From positions 1,612,001 through 1,676,000 of the forward strand of contig NZ_CP045119.1 in NCBI RefSeq assembly GCF_011492945.1: DNA of 64,000 nucleotides, written 5' to 3'. The stretch comes from Rubrobacter tropicus (GTDB lineage: Bacteria > Actinomycetota > Rubrobacteria > Rubrobacterales > Rubrobacteraceae). The translations under genes were made by a program, and so were the position numbers. This document shows, piece by piece, positions 8,418 to 17,200 of the stretch (position 1 is the first letter of the stretch; each line of letters opens with the position of its first letter). The notes beneath the pieces are model-generated. The model was not told the DNA's origin. It saw nothing but the letters and a program-made list of their open reading frames with translations, and did not search any database.

Positions 8418-9361
8418 GCTTCCTCCTTGCCGGGTACCCGTATCGGGGCGAGCACGTCTTCTATCTCGCCTCTACGCTCTTCGAGCCAGGGCGGGAGCTT
8501 GAGCGCCTCGCCGAGGTGGTCCGGGTCCTCGTCGGCGGCGAAGCCCGGCGGGTCGGTGGCGATCTCGAAGAGGACGCCACCGGGCTCGCGGAAGTAGATG
8601 GACCGGAAGTAGTTCCGGTCGAGCACGGGCGTTACGTCGTGGCCGAGCCCGGCTACTTCTTCCCTTACTGCCAGGTGCGTCTCCTCGTCGGGCACGCGGA
8701 AGGCGATGTGGTGGACGGTGCCGACGCCCGTGCCGCCCCTCGGGAAGCCAGAGGCGTCCATCACGTCGACCAGGTTGCCGGGGCCGCCGTCGCCCGCCGC
8801 GAGGCGCACCCTGTTCTCGGCTTCGTCGATTTGCCTGAAGCCGAGGTGGTCCGTCATGAGCCTGACGGTTCGTTCGGCGTCGCGGACGGCAAGGGCGGCG
8901 TGGTGGAAGCCGCGGATGGAGTGCTCGGCAGGGGTCGGGCCGCCGTAGCCCGCCCGACGGTCTTCGGCAGCGACGATCTCCAGCCGCAGGCCGTCGGGGT
9001 CCTCGAAGGCGAGGACCGTGTCGCCGAAGCGGTCGCGGGGCTTCTCGAAGCGAACGCCGCTCTCGACGAGGCGTTCGGTCCAGTAGCCGAGGGAGGCCGA
9101 GGGTATCGAGTACGCGGTGGTGACGACCTGTCCAGAGCCCACGCGGCCCCGCGGGGCGCCCTCCCAGGGGAAAAAGGTCATGATGGTGCCGGGGTTCCCG
9201 CCGCCGTCGCCGTAGTAGAGGTGGTAAGTGCCAGGGTCGTCGAAGTTCACGGTCCTCTTGACCAGCCGGGTCCCCAGGACGCCCGCGTAGAAGTCCACGT
9301 TCCGCTGCGGCCCGCCGCTTATCGCGGTGATATGGTGAATACCCGATGTCCCAGTGCTCAT
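8414..9361 (-). CDS. Ring-cleaving dioxygenase, VOC/glyoxalase fold (MhqO-like)
   Basis: The 315-residue protein holds two VOC modules. The first starts with GIHHITAISGGPQRNVDFY and the second with IRGFHHAALAVRDAERT. Metal-ligand positions are visible as HH in IHHITA, HH in VHHIAFRV and Glu in LFEIATDPPGF. This is the pattern of bacterial ring-cleaving dioxygenases such as MhqO, which open hydroquinone rings with a divalent metal. The ATG at 9361 follows GGGAG by 4 bases. It is the first gene of a two-gene operon with the MhqD-like esterase. A nearby regulator was not found; the upstream gap is filled by repeats. Confidence 0.87.
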   Translation of the reverse strand: MSTGTSGIHHITAISGGPQRNVDFYAGVLGTRLVKRTVNFDDPGTYHLYYGDGGGNPGTIMTFFPWEGAPRGRVGSGQVVTTAYSIPSASLGYWTERLVESGVRFEKPRDRFGDTVLAFEDPDGLRLEIVAAEDRRAGYGGPTPAEHSIRGFHHAALAVRDAERTVRLMTDHLGFRQIDEAENRVRLAAGDGGPGNLVDVMDASGFPRGGTGVGTVHHIAFRVPDEETHLAVREEVAGLGHDVTPVLDRNYFRSIYFREPGGVLFEIATDPPGFAADEDPDHLGEALKLPPWLEERRGEIEDVLAPIRVPGKEEA

Positions 9362-9451
9362 CTATCTCCCGTCCATAGGTCTCTCTCGCGTCTGCCCGAT
9401 TCGCCGCAAGAATGTTAGCACCGACTTCTTCGACGAATTGCCAGGGAGTTA

Positions 9452-9780
9452 GCGTGTCAGCCCGCTCCGGCTTCGCCTCCGCTCTCAGCACGCTTGGGCC
9501 TGCTCCGCAGGCCTCGCTCTCAGCCTGTCAGCTCTCAGCCTGTCAGCTCTCAGCCTGTCAGCTCTCAGCCTGTCAGCTCTCAGCCTGTCAGCTCTCCGCC
9601 TGTCAGCTCTCCGCCATGCAGAACCCGACCGGGCCGCGCATCGCGAGGCGTTTCGGGTGTCGGAAAGCGTAACGTGCACAGACGACTGGCTGACAGGCTT
9701 AAAGCGGAAGCCGAAGGCTGGAGCGTGCTGACGAGGCGCGAAGCGCCGGGCTTAAAGCGGAGCCCTTAGGGCGCAGCGTG
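9452..9780. repeat. Large intergenic imperfect inverted repeat (dispersed family, copy 1)
   Basis: This gap of about 420 bases holds no gene. Its left part is CCGCTCCGGCTTCGCC-type sequence followed by a block at 9489-9533 that recurs at 55014 and 59533. That block contains a perfect 7-bp hairpin, GGCCTGC TCC GCAGGCC. A 15-bp tandem array follows, then a core at 9627-9699 that recurs at 59595-59668. The right arm has CTGACAGGCT, the complement of the AGCCTGTCAG words on the left. The element runs up to the stop codon of the ABC exporter gene at 9781. It looks like a REP/MITE-like mosaic; transposase and target-site duplications were not seen. Confidence 0.8.
9516..9615. repeat. 15-bp tandem repeat array
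   Basis: The unit GCTCTCAGCCTGTCA is repeated five times exactly from 9516 to 9590. A sixth copy (9591-9605) has one A-to-C change, and a partial copy ends at 9615. There are no spacers, so it is not a CRISPR array. It lies inside the larger dispersed repeat and appears to be a local expansion of one of its words. Confidence 0.95.
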
Positions 9781-11445
9781 CTACGAGGCCTTCTGGCCTC
9801 GTCGGTAGAGGTCAGCGTAGAGGCCGTTTTGCGCGAGGAGTTCGTCGTGGGTGCCGCGTTCGGCGATGCGGCCCTCCCTGACGGTAAGGATCTGGTCGGA
9901 CGTTCGGATCGTGCTCAGGCGGTGCGCTATGACCACGCTCGTCCTGCCTTTCAGGAGCGTGGCGAGCGCGTCCTGGATGACCTTCTCCGTCCGCGTGTCT
10001 ATGTTGCTCGTGGCCTCGTCGAGGATCAGGATGCGCGGGTCGGTCAGCACGGCCCTCGCGAACGAGAGCAACTGCCGCTGACCCTGGCTCAACGACCCGC
10101 CGCCCTCCCCGAGCTCCGTCTCGTAGCCTTCGGGAAGCTCGGTTATGAAGCCGTGGGCGCTGACGGCCCTCGCCGCGGCCTCCACTTCCTCCTGGGAGGC
10201 GTCGAGGCGGCCGTAGCGGATGTTGTCCCCGATGGTGCCGGAGAACAGGAACGACTCCTGCAACACCATCCCGATGTTCTCTCGAAGGTCCTTGCGGGCG
10301 TACTGCTCCACGTCCCGACCGTCGATACTTACCGTCCCCTCGGTCGCGTCGTAGAAGCGGGGGATGAGGTTCGCTATGGTCGTCTTGCCTGCGCCCGTCG
10401 GCCCGACGAGCGCGACGGTCTGGCCGGGCTGGATCTCGAAGCCCACGTCTTCGAGCACGGGGCGGCCGGGCTCGTAGGCGAAGGTGACGTTCTCGAAGGT
10501 TATGCGGCCTTCCACGGCGTCGACCTTGCGAGCCCGGGGCGGGTCGTCGGGTTCCGGTTCCTCGTCGAGGATGTTGTAGATGCGTTCGGCGCCGGCGAGG
10601 GCGGCCTGGGCCTGGGTATAGACCTGGGAGGCCAACTGGACGGGACGGAAGAATTGCTGGACGTAGATCAGGAACGCCGTAAGCACGCCCACGGAGACGG
10701 AGCCCGCGAAGACCAGGTAGCCCCCGTAGCCTATGACCAGCGCCGTCGCCAGCGTCGAGAGGACGTCTATGGCGGGGGCGAACGCGGAGGTGATCGCCAC
10801 CGCCTGCACGTTGGCGTCCCTGTTGGCGGCGTTGCGCTCCCGGAAGCGCGCGATGTTCCTCTCCGTCCGGTTGAACGCCTGCGCCTCCCGGACGCCCACG
10901 ATGTCCTCCTGCAGGCCGGCGGACACGTCCCCGACCGTCTCGCGGGTGAGGCGGAAGGCCTTGCGGGCCCGGCGGGCGAAAAACGACGTCGTCAGTAGCA
11001 TGATGGGGATGATGGAGAAGCAGGCGAGGGCCAGGTTCCACTGCAAGACGAGCATCGCCACCAGTATCCCGATCAGGCTAAACAGCGAACCGAGCAGCTG
11101 CGTGATCCCCTGCGAGAAGAGCTGGTTCAGGGTGTCGACGTCGTTGGTGACCCGGCTCATCACGTCGCCGACGGGCCGCCGGTCGAAGAAGCGCAAGGGA
11201 AGGTGCTGCAGCCGGTCGAAGATGCGCTCCCGCAACGAGGCCAGCAGCCGCTGCGACACGGACCCGACGCCGAAGACCTGCCCCCGCGAGGCGACGGTGC
11301 CGACCGCGTACACAGCCAACAGCAAGAGCATCGTCCGCGAGAGACCTGCAAAATCTCCCTCCAGGATGTAGAGGTCGATGGCGCGCCCGATCAGCCACGG
11401 CCCGCCCGCCTGCGCCACGGCCCCGAGCACCACGAGAACCATCAC
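9781..11445 (-). CDS. ABC exporter half-transporter, canonical ATPase (TMD-NBD)
   Basis: A transmembrane domain precedes an ATPase with Walker A GPTGAGKTT, signature LSQGQRQ, Walker B ILILDEATSNID and H-loop VIAHRLST, all catalytically competent. The first canonical start is the GTG at 11445, right at helix 1. However, the same frame is open back to about 11570 and reads like a normal ABC exporter N-terminus (RRLISELSPYKRTLPW) without any ATG, GTG or TTG. The true start may therefore be a rare codon such as ATC near 11560. The degenerate half-transporter two genes upstream makes a heterodimer likely, with this half supplying the catalytic Glu and His. The substrate is unknown (drugs, lipids or peptides). 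Confidence 0.88.
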   Translation of the reverse strand: MMVLVVLGAVAQAGGPWLIGRAIDLYILEGDFAGLSRTMLLLLAVYAVGTVASRGQVFGVGSVSQRLLASLRERIFDRLQHLPLRFFDRRPVGDVMSRVTNDVDTLNQLFSQGITQLLGSLFSLIGILVAMLVLQWNLALACFSIIPIMLLTTSFFARRARKAFRLTRETVGDVSAGLQEDIVGVREAQAFNRTERNIARFRERNAANRDANVQAVAITSAFAPAIDVLSTLATALVIGYGGYLVFAGSVSVGVLTAFLIYVQQFFRPVQLASQVYTQAQAALAGAERIYNILDEEPEPDDPPRARKVDAVEGRITFENVTFAYEPGRPVLEDVGFEIQPGQTVALVGPTGAGKTTIANLIPRFYDATEGTVSIDGRDVEQYARKDLRENIGMVLQESFLFSGTIGDNIRYGRLDASQEEVEAAARAVSAHGFITELPEGYETELGEGGGSLSQGQRQLLSFARAVLTDPRILILDEATSNIDTRTEKVIQDALATLLKGRTSVVIAHRLSTIRTSDQILTVREGRIAERGTHDELLAQNGLYADLYRRGQKAS

Positions 11446-11560
11446 CCAGGGGAGCGTGCGTTTGTAAGGAGAGAGCTCCGAGATGAGGCGCCTGGCCGTA
11501 TTGCGCCTGTCTTCGGCCTTCTCCTGCGGCGCCCCGGCGATGGACTGGATCCCCCTGATC

Positions 11561-11929
11561 TCAGGCCCCCTGTTTCATCTTATGTACCAACCAGTTTTTG
11601 CCGGCGCGGAAGATCGAGTATTTACCCTTGAGGCGTCTACCGTTGAAGGTGACGATCACCATATCCTCCCCGAACTCCTCGGCCTCGTACGTGCCACCGT
11701 CCCAGATGCTCTTCTTCACGGCCCCAGGCACGCCTTCGACCGGCGTCCCGTCCTCGACGATCAGGTGGGAGAGGTCGTGGTCATCGACGCGAATGGCGAG
11801 GCGGTTCTTTGTCGGGTCTTCCGGCATGCCTTTCGGGACGGCCCAGGAGACGAGGGCGCCGTCCCTTTCGAGGCGCAGGTCGAAGTGGTGGCTCGTTGCG
11901 TAGTGCTCCTGGACCACGAACCGCGGCAC
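11561..11929 (-). CDS. Stand-alone LigD-type 3'-phosphoesterase domain protein
   Basis: This 122-residue protein matches the phosphoesterase domain of bacterial LigD, which trims 3'-phosphate or ribonucleotide ends of DNA during repair. Visible motifs are FVVQEHYATSHHFDLRLE (two His, Asp and Arg of the metal site), SWAVPKG and VDDHDLSH (third His). The usual GEYGAG loop is replaced by EGVPGAVKK. I use the GTG at 11929, one base after the stop of the upstream ABC gene and preceded by GGGGAG; a longer frame from 11965 would overlap it. It sits between the two halves of an ABC exporter, a strange place for a repair enzyme. Confidence 0.82.
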   Translation of the reverse strand: MPRFVVQEHYATSHHFDLRLERDGALVSWAVPKGMPEDPTKNRLAIRVDDHDLSHLIVEDGTPVEGVPGAVKKSIWDGGTYEAEEFGEDMVIVTFNGRRLKGKYSIFRAGKNWLVHKMKQGA

Positions 11930-11930
11930 C

Positions 11931-13715
11931 CTAACCGTCGCTCCCCGTCGTGACCGCCTCCTCAACGAGCTGGGAGCCCAGGATCTCGTTGTACAGTTCG
12001 GAGTCGCGGCGCAGTTCTTCGTGCGTGCCCATCGCGCCGATCCTGCCCTCGTCGAGGACCAGGATCAGGTCGGCGTCACGAACCGTCGAGACCCGCTGGG
12101 CTATCACGAAGACCGTCCGGTGCTTCTCGCGCATCAGCCCGTCCAGGGTCTCCTGGATCGCCGCCTCGGTCTCCGCGTCGACAGCGGACGTGCTGTCGTC
12201 GAGGATGAGCAGGCGCGGGTCCACCAGGAGCGCCCGCGCTATGGCGATCCTCTGCCGCTGCCCGCCTGAGAGCCCCACGCCGCGTTCCCCGATCACGGTG
12301 TCGTACCCGTCGGACAGCCCCCGGATAAAACCGTCGGCCTGGGCGGCTTCGGCGGCGGCCCTGACCTCCTCGTCGGTGGCGTCGGGTTTGCCGAAGGCCA
12401 CGTTGTCCCGGACTGAGCCCGAGAAGAGACGGGCCTCCTGGAGGACCATCCCGATCTGGGACCGCAAGGAAGAGAGCGTAACGTCGCGCACGTCGTTCCC
12501 GTCGAGCCTGACGGCGCCGCCCGTCACGTCGTAGAACCGCGGCAGCAGGTTGACGAGCGTCGACTTGCCAGAACCCGTCGTGCCGAGGATGGCGACGGTG
12601 CTGCCCGGCTCGATCTCGAAGCTGACGCCGTCCAAAACTTCGCGCTCGCTCCCCGGATAACGGAACGAGACGTTGTCGAACTTGACCCTGCACTCGACGG
12701 GAGGCAGGGGGGAGGCGTCGGGTTTGTCCGTGACCTCCAGGGGCGCGTCCAGGATCTCGAACACCCGTGTGGCCGAAGCCCCGGCCCGCGAGATGCTCGC
12801 GGACAGGAAGCCTATCGTAAGTATCGGGAAGAGCATGAAACCTAGCAGGGTGTTGAACGCGACGAGCTCCCCGATGGAGAGCCCGCCGTTTATTACCTGC
12901 CAGCCGCCGAACCACACTATCGCCAGCGTCCCGACGTTGGCGAGCAAGAAGACGAAGGGGAAGTTGTTCGAGAAGACGCGGACGGTCTGGAGGTTCTTGT
13001 CGAGAAGCTCGTCGTTGACGGCCTTGTAGCGGGCGGTCTCGTAGTCCTCGCGTGCGAAGGCCCTGATCACGCGCACCCCCGAAAGGTCTTCTTGCAGCAC
13101 GGTGTTGAGCCTGCCCAGCGTCTGCTGGACCTGCCCGAAGAGTGGCCGAATGAGCCCCACGAACCGGACGAGCAGCAGGGCTATCAAAGGGACCACGGCG
13201 AGCGCGACGAGCGCCAGTTGCCAGTCCAGGTAAAAGAGCAGGGCCGCCGAGCCGACGAGCATTACCACCGCGTTGGCGAGTTGGACGACGCCGGAGCCTG
13301 CGAAGGACCTTATCTGCTCGACATCGTTGGTGAGCCGTTGGACGAGTTGGCCCGTCTGGACCCGGTCGTAGTAGCTGAACGAGAGCCGCTCCATCTGCCC
13401 GAACAGCGCGTCGCGCAAATCGTACGCGACCCCCTGGGAAGCCCTCTCGGCCAGGTATCCCTGCAAGAACGTGAACAGCCCTCGCGCCAGCGCCACCGCG
13501 ACGAGACCTGCCACCGCGTAGACGAGGACGTCGGCCCTCCGGGGGGCGATGCCCGTGTCGATCGCCCGGCCTACGAGGAGCGGGGCCACAAGGCTGGCCC
13601 CCGAGACGAGCATCAGGGCCAGCGCCGCGCCGATGCTCTCCCGCTTGTACGAGCGCAAAAAACCCAGCGCCCGCCTGAGCGCTCCCGGGCCCTGGGCTCG
13701 CTCCTCGCCGGCCAA
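11931..13715 (-). CDS. ABC exporter half-transporter with degenerate ATP site
   Basis: This 594-residue TMD-NBD protein has six helices, then Walker A GTTGSGKST, signature LSGGQRQ and Walker B LLILDDSTSAVD. The catalytic Glu after Walker B is Asp and the H-loop His is Gln (VIAQRVST). Such a half typically pairs with a canonical half in heterodimeric exporters of the TM287/288 or BmrCD type. The partner would be the exporter gene ending at 9781. An 8-base gap separates it from the PPOX-type gene upstream, so those may be co-transcribed. Export substrate is not predictable. Confidence 0.92.
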   Translation of the reverse strand: MAGEERAQGPGALRRALGFLRSYKRESIGAALALMLVSGASLVAPLLVGRAIDTGIAPRRADVLVYAVAGLVAVALARGLFTFLQGYLAERASQGVAYDLRDALFGQMERLSFSYYDRVQTGQLVQRLTNDVEQIRSFAGSGVVQLANAVVMLVGSAALLFYLDWQLALVALAVVPLIALLLVRFVGLIRPLFGQVQQTLGRLNTVLQEDLSGVRVIRAFAREDYETARYKAVNDELLDKNLQTVRVFSNNFPFVFLLANVGTLAIVWFGGWQVINGGLSIGELVAFNTLLGFMLFPILTIGFLSASISRAGASATRVFEILDAPLEVTDKPDASPLPPVECRVKFDNVSFRYPGSEREVLDGVSFEIEPGSTVAILGTTGSGKSTLVNLLPRFYDVTGGAVRLDGNDVRDVTLSSLRSQIGMVLQEARLFSGSVRDNVAFGKPDATDEEVRAAAEAAQADGFIRGLSDGYDTVIGERGVGLSGGQRQRIAIARALLVDPRLLILDDSTSAVDAETEAAIQETLDGLMREKHRTVFVIAQRVSTVRDADLILVLDEGRIGAMGTHEELRRDSELYNEILGSQLVEEAVTTGSDG

Positions 13716-13723
13716 GCGGTCTT

Positions 13724-14137
13724 CTACGCGCCCATCTGGGTAGTGTGACGCGGCCTCACGTGGACTACCACGCGCTCGTCGCCCGGCTGGTGGAACGGGT
13801 AGACGTCGCGGCCCATGTACTTCTTGGCCATCGCGTTTATGAAGTCGTTGTCCGGGTCCTCCTCGATGCGGTCCACCTCGCCCCGGATCTCCAGGTAGCG
13901 GTACGGGTTCTCGGGGTCAACGATAGAGAGGGCCAGCCGAGGCTCCCTGCCCAGGTTCCTGTACTTCTGGCGGGTCTTCGTCTGGCTGAACTGTATGTTC
14001 TCCCCGTCCCAGCCGAACCAGACGGGGTTGTTCTGCGGCTCGCCGTTGGGGCCGAGCGTCGCGACGTGGACCAGGGCCGTGCTCTCGAGCAGGTCCCTGT
14101 ATCCCTCGGGTATCCCGGTCCTTCCGTTCTCGGTCAC
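13724..14137 (-). CDS. PPOX-class flavin/F420-dependent enzyme
   Basis: The 137-residue protein has the split-barrel fold of pyridoxamine-phosphate-oxidase-like enzymes: VATLGPNGEPQNNPVWFGW, then FSQTKTRQKYRNLGREPRLAL and a C-terminal HVRPRHTTQMGA. This pattern is typical of F420-dependent PPOX proteins of actinobacteria, which reduce or bind small substrates with F420H2. F420 rather than FMN use is inferred from the family and from the LLM oxidoreductase next to it. It lies 31 bases downstream of that gene and 8 bases before the exporter gene. Confidence 0.85.
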   Translation of the reverse strand: MTENGRTGIPEGYRDLLESTALVHVATLGPNGEPQNNPVWFGWDGENIQFSQTKTRQKYRNLGREPRLALSIVDPENPYRYLEIRGEVDRIEEDPDNDFINAMAKKYMGRDVYPFHQPGDERVVVHVRPRHTTQMGA

Positions 14138-14168
14138 GCATACTCCTCTCTCGTTTTTTGCGTGAACC

Positions 14169-15074
14169 TCAAGAGTTTAGCCCGGCTCCGCGTTCGCGGG
14201 CCACGGCCTCCCGAACGCCGGGCACCACCTCGTTTGCGAAGAGCTCCACCTGGCGCCCGTGGTCCCGGTTCGGCCAGTACACGAACGTGTCCATGCCGTA
14301 TTCGAGGACGAAGCCAGCGAGCGTCTCGATCCACTTCTCGGCGGAACCTTCGAGCCGGCCTTCGCCCTCCGGGCCGATGTTGCCCGAGACGTTGTAGACG
14401 CGCTTTATCCCGGAGGGATCTCGTCCCGCTTCGGCGGCCCCTTCGTCTATCTTCTCGTGCATCCCAGGCAGGCGTCCGGGCGGGGAGAACCCGAGGGAGG
14501 GGACCCAGCCGTCCGCCTTGCGCCCGATCAGGCCGAGCATCCGCGGCCCGTAAGCCCCGACCCAGATGCCGATGTCGTGCGCCGGCGGCGGACCGGGACG
14601 CATCCCCTTTAATGAATAGAACTCGCCCTCGAAGCGCAGGCTGCGTTCCCCGCTCCAGACCATGCGCATCACTTCTATGGCCTCCTCGGTTGACCTGAGG
14701 GCTTCTCCGGGGCTACGGCGGGGGCCGCCCATGCCGACGACCGCGTCCCAGAAGGCGCCGGCCCCCAGCCCGACCTCGACCCTCCCGCCGGAGATAGCGT
14801 CGAGCGAGGCCGCGGCCTTCGCCAGCATCACGGGCGGCCTCAAGGGCAGGTTCGCGACGTCGGTAAAGAAGCGCACGTTCCCCGTGACGGGTACGAGGGT
14901 CGAGATGAGCGTCCACGTGTCCAGGAACCGCCGCTGGTAAGGGTGGTCCTGAATGCCGACGAGGTCCAACCCCGCGCGGTCGGCGGTAGTGGCCATCCTC
15001 GCCGCGAAGTCCGGGGGGTCCGCCAGCGGCTCCACGCTGACGCCGAACTCTAGCGCCCTGCCGTAATCAGGCAT
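14169..15074 (-). CDS. LLM-class (luciferase-like) F420-dependent oxidoreductase
   Basis: A 301-residue TIM-barrel luciferase-like enzyme. Family landmarks are LVGIQDHPYQRRFLDTW, the SGGRVEVGLGAG flavin/F420-binding strand, and a GIWVGAYGPRMLGLIGRKADGWVP segment. These enzymes use F420 or FMN to oxidise or reduce small organic substrates. The start overlaps the end of the MFS gene by 8 bases, so it is the last member of the MarR-controlled operon. The substrate is unknown; secondary-metabolite or xenobiotic turnover fits the neighbours. Confidence 0.87.
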   Translation of the reverse strand: MPDYGRALEFGVSVEPLADPPDFAARMATTADRAGLDLVGIQDHPYQRRFLDTWTLISTLVPVTGNVRFFTDVANLPLRPPVMLAKAAASLDAISGGRVEVGLGAGAFWDAVVGMGGPRRSPGEALRSTEEAIEVMRMVWSGERSLRFEGEFYSLKGMRPGPPPAHDIGIWVGAYGPRMLGLIGRKADGWVPSLGFSPPGRLPGMHEKIDEGAAEAGRDPSGIKRVYNVSGNIGPEGEGRLEGSAEKWIETLAGFVLEYGMDTFVYWPNRDHGRQVELFANEVVPGVREAVARERGAGLNS

Positions 15075-16545
15075 CTTTGCCCCCTTTCCCCCCTTTCCCT
15101 ACGCTTTTCTTGAGGCCGAAAGCGGCGACGAACGAGACGACCGTCGCGGCGGTCAGGAGCAGGAATGCGTCCGAGAACGGGGCTGAGCTCGCGACGAAGA
15201 GGGGGTTCAGCGCCCCCGATTCGGACCCCTGACGCACGGCAAGGAAGGTTGCGGCGACGGCCGGCCCGAACCCGCCGCCCAGAAAGAAGAGCATCTGGTA
15301 GATGCCGAGCCCGACCCCGCTCTCCTCGGGGGACAACGAGGCCGCCGCGGCGTTCGCGTTCGGCGAGTTGACCATCGAGAAGCCCACGCTCAGGCCGAGC
15401 ATCCCGACCGCCACGGCCACGGCAGAGGCCCCCGCGGCGAACGCGGAGACGGAGAAGGTCGAGAGCCCGATCACGACGAGCCCCACCCTCACCAGCGTCC
15501 GCGGCCCGAACCTGTCCGAGAGCCTGCCCGCGATGGGGGAGAGGACGGCAACGACGAGCGCCCCCGGCGCGAGCACCAGCCCGATGCCCGCCGCGGACAA
15601 CCCGTTGACCTCCGAGAGCAGCAGCGGCACGAGCACCAGGCTCCCCACGTTGCAGAACATCATGAAAAAGCCCGTGACCGAAGCCGCCAGAAATGCCTTG
15701 TTCCGAAACAGGTGGGGCGTGACGAACGGGTCCGAAGCCGCCCGGATGCGCCACGCGAAGAACGCGGCGAGGAACCCGGCCGCGACGAAGCTGCCCCAGG
15801 AGATCGGGGACGAGAACCCGACGACCTGTCCCTGCGTGACCCCGAAGAGCGCGAGCCCGGCGGCGAGCGCCAGCGAGAGGCCGCCCGGAACGTCGAAGTG
15901 CTGCACGGCCGCCATAAACCCTGCCGGCTTGGTCGATCCGCCATCGGCGGTGCCCGGCAGGGCGTAGAGGGCGCCCGGGATGAGCAGCGCGGCGAGCAAA
16001 AGGGTCAGGTAGAAGAGGACGTGCCAGCCGGTCAGCCCCGCCACGAAGCCGCCGAGCACGGGGCCTATGGCGGCCCCCGCCCCGACGCTCGAGGAGAGCA
16101 GGCCGAGCGCCGTGCCCCGGCTCCCGGGCGGCAGCGCCTTGGCTACGGAGGCGAAGCCCAAAGCCGGTATCGCCGACGCACCGGCGGCCTGCAGGACGCG
16201 TCCCGCGACCAGCAGCGGCAGGCTCGGCGCCAGCGCGCAGGCCAGCGAGCCGGCGGCGAGCAGCAACAGGCCCAGGGCGAACGTGTAGCGGAGGCTGTAG
16301 AGGTCGGCGATGCGCCCGTAGAGCGGGATGCCGACGGCGAAGACGAGGAGGTACCCCGTGATTACCCAGCCGGCCTGCCCCTGCGTCGCCCCGTAGTCCT
16401 GCCTGATGTCCGGGACGACGACGTTGACGAAGGTCTGGTTTAGAACCGAGATCAGGATAGCCGTCACGACGACGATGAGGAGCAGGCGCGTGTTCCTTTG
16501 CCCCGCCCGCTCCTCCGCGTCCATCGCCTGCCCGGCCGCGCTCAA
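15067..16545 (-). CDS. MFS transporter, DHA2-like multidrug efflux
   Basis: The 492-residue protein shows about 14 hydrophobic helices. It includes LNQTFVNVVVPDIRQDYGA in helix 1, GIPLYGRIADLYSLR (motif A), and VLQAAGASAIPALGFASVA and GALVVAVLSPIAGRLSDRFG in later loops. The family exports hydrophobic compounds by proton antiport. The TTG start overlaps the TGA of the FMN reductase gene by 4 bases; an ATG 7 codons later is an alternative. In an operon with MarR and flavin enzymes, efflux of a redox-active or aromatic compound is a reasonable inference. Confidence 0.9.
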   Translation of the reverse strand: MSAAGQAMDAEERAGQRNTRLLLIVVVTAILISVLNQTFVNVVVPDIRQDYGATQGQAGWVITGYLLVFAVGIPLYGRIADLYSLRYTFALGLLLLAAGSLACALAPSLPLLVAGRVLQAAGASAIPALGFASVAKALPPGSRGTALGLLSSSVGAGAAIGPVLGGFVAGLTGWHVLFYLTLLLAALLIPGALYALPGTADGGSTKPAGFMAAVQHFDVPGGLSLALAAGLALFGVTQGQVVGFSSPISWGSFVAAGFLAAFFAWRIRAASDPFVTPHLFRNKAFLAASVTGFFMMFCNVGSLVLVPLLLSEVNGLSAAGIGLVLAPGALVVAVLSPIAGRLSDRFGPRTLVRVGLVVIGLSTFSVSAFAAGASAVAVAVGMLGLSVGFSMVNSPNANAAAASLSPEESGVGLGIYQMLFFLGGGFGPAVAATFLAVRQGSESGALNPLFVASSAPFSDAFLLLTAATVVSFVAAFGLKKSVGKGGKGGKDA

Positions 16546-17165
16546 CCCGCGACCCCGACGAGCTCCGTCCCGGCCGGGCCGCCACGCGCCGCCAGCCCGC
16601 CGGCGAGGTCCACGACGAGCCCGCCCAGGCTATCCAGACGCCGGCCGTACGACTCGTCCGTCACCGCTCCGGAACCGTCGGTGCGCTGCCAGGCCTTCGG
16701 GATGGAGACCACGAGCGGCGCGACGACGCCCCGCAGCGCGTGGACCACGTGGACCATGGCGCCCGTAGCGTTTGCCCCGGCCTGCTCCCCGCCCGCGGTG
16801 GAGATGAGCCCCACCACCTTCCCGTCGAAGTACGGGTGCTCTCCGCCGGAGAGGAACTGGGCGAAGTCCAGCGCGTTCTTCGTGACGCCCGCCAGCGTCC
16901 CGTGGTAGGCCGCGGTGCTCACGATGACGGCGTCCGCCCCGCGCAGCGCCGCCACGAGGCGCTCCGCCCCGGGCCCGTGCTCTTCGAGCGGCAGGCCCGG
17001 CTCGTACATCGGCAGGTTCAGCTCCCGGAGATCCAGAATCTCCGTATCGGCGCCCGCCTCCCCCGCCGCCGCGAGCGCCCTCCCGAGCGCCCCGAGGCTC
17101 GCAGAACCCTCCCGCAGCGTGCCGCCTATGCCCACGACCTTCAAACGTCCTTCTCCCAATGCCAT
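16542..17165 (-). CDS. NADPH-dependent FMN reductase family protein
   Basis: A 207-residue flavodoxin-like protein with VVGIGGTLREGSAS (FMN phosphate loop, normally GS.R..S), DLRELNLPMYEP, and STAAYHGTLAGVTKNALDF, which is the FMN-ring binding segment. It reduces FMN, quinones or azo compounds with NAD(P)H. The ATG at 17165 follows GAGGGG. It lies 35 bases after marR and overlaps the MFS gene, consistent with one operon for sensing and removing a redox-active compound. Confidence 0.87.
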   Translation of the reverse strand: MALGEGRLKVVGIGGTLREGSASLGALGRALAAAGEAGADTEILDLRELNLPMYEPGLPLEEHGPGAERLVAALRGADAVIVSTAAYHGTLAGVTKNALDFAQFLSGGEHPYFDGKVVGLISTAGGEQAGANATGAMVHVVHALRGVVAPLVVSIPKAWQRTDGSGAVTDESYGRRLDSLGGLVVDLAGGLAARGGPAGTELVGVAG

Positions 17166-17200
17166 GCTCGTCCCCTCACCAAAATAATTCTCTCAAACGA

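Noticed and set aside
9516-9615. Possible CRISPR array
   Set aside because: Units are contiguous with no unique spacers, and no cas gene is present.
9412-9672. Open frame reading a QLSAC pentapeptide repeat, like a repeat protein
   Set aside because: It is only the translation of the 15-bp tandem array in a gene-free repeat; no ribosome site or conserved flanks.
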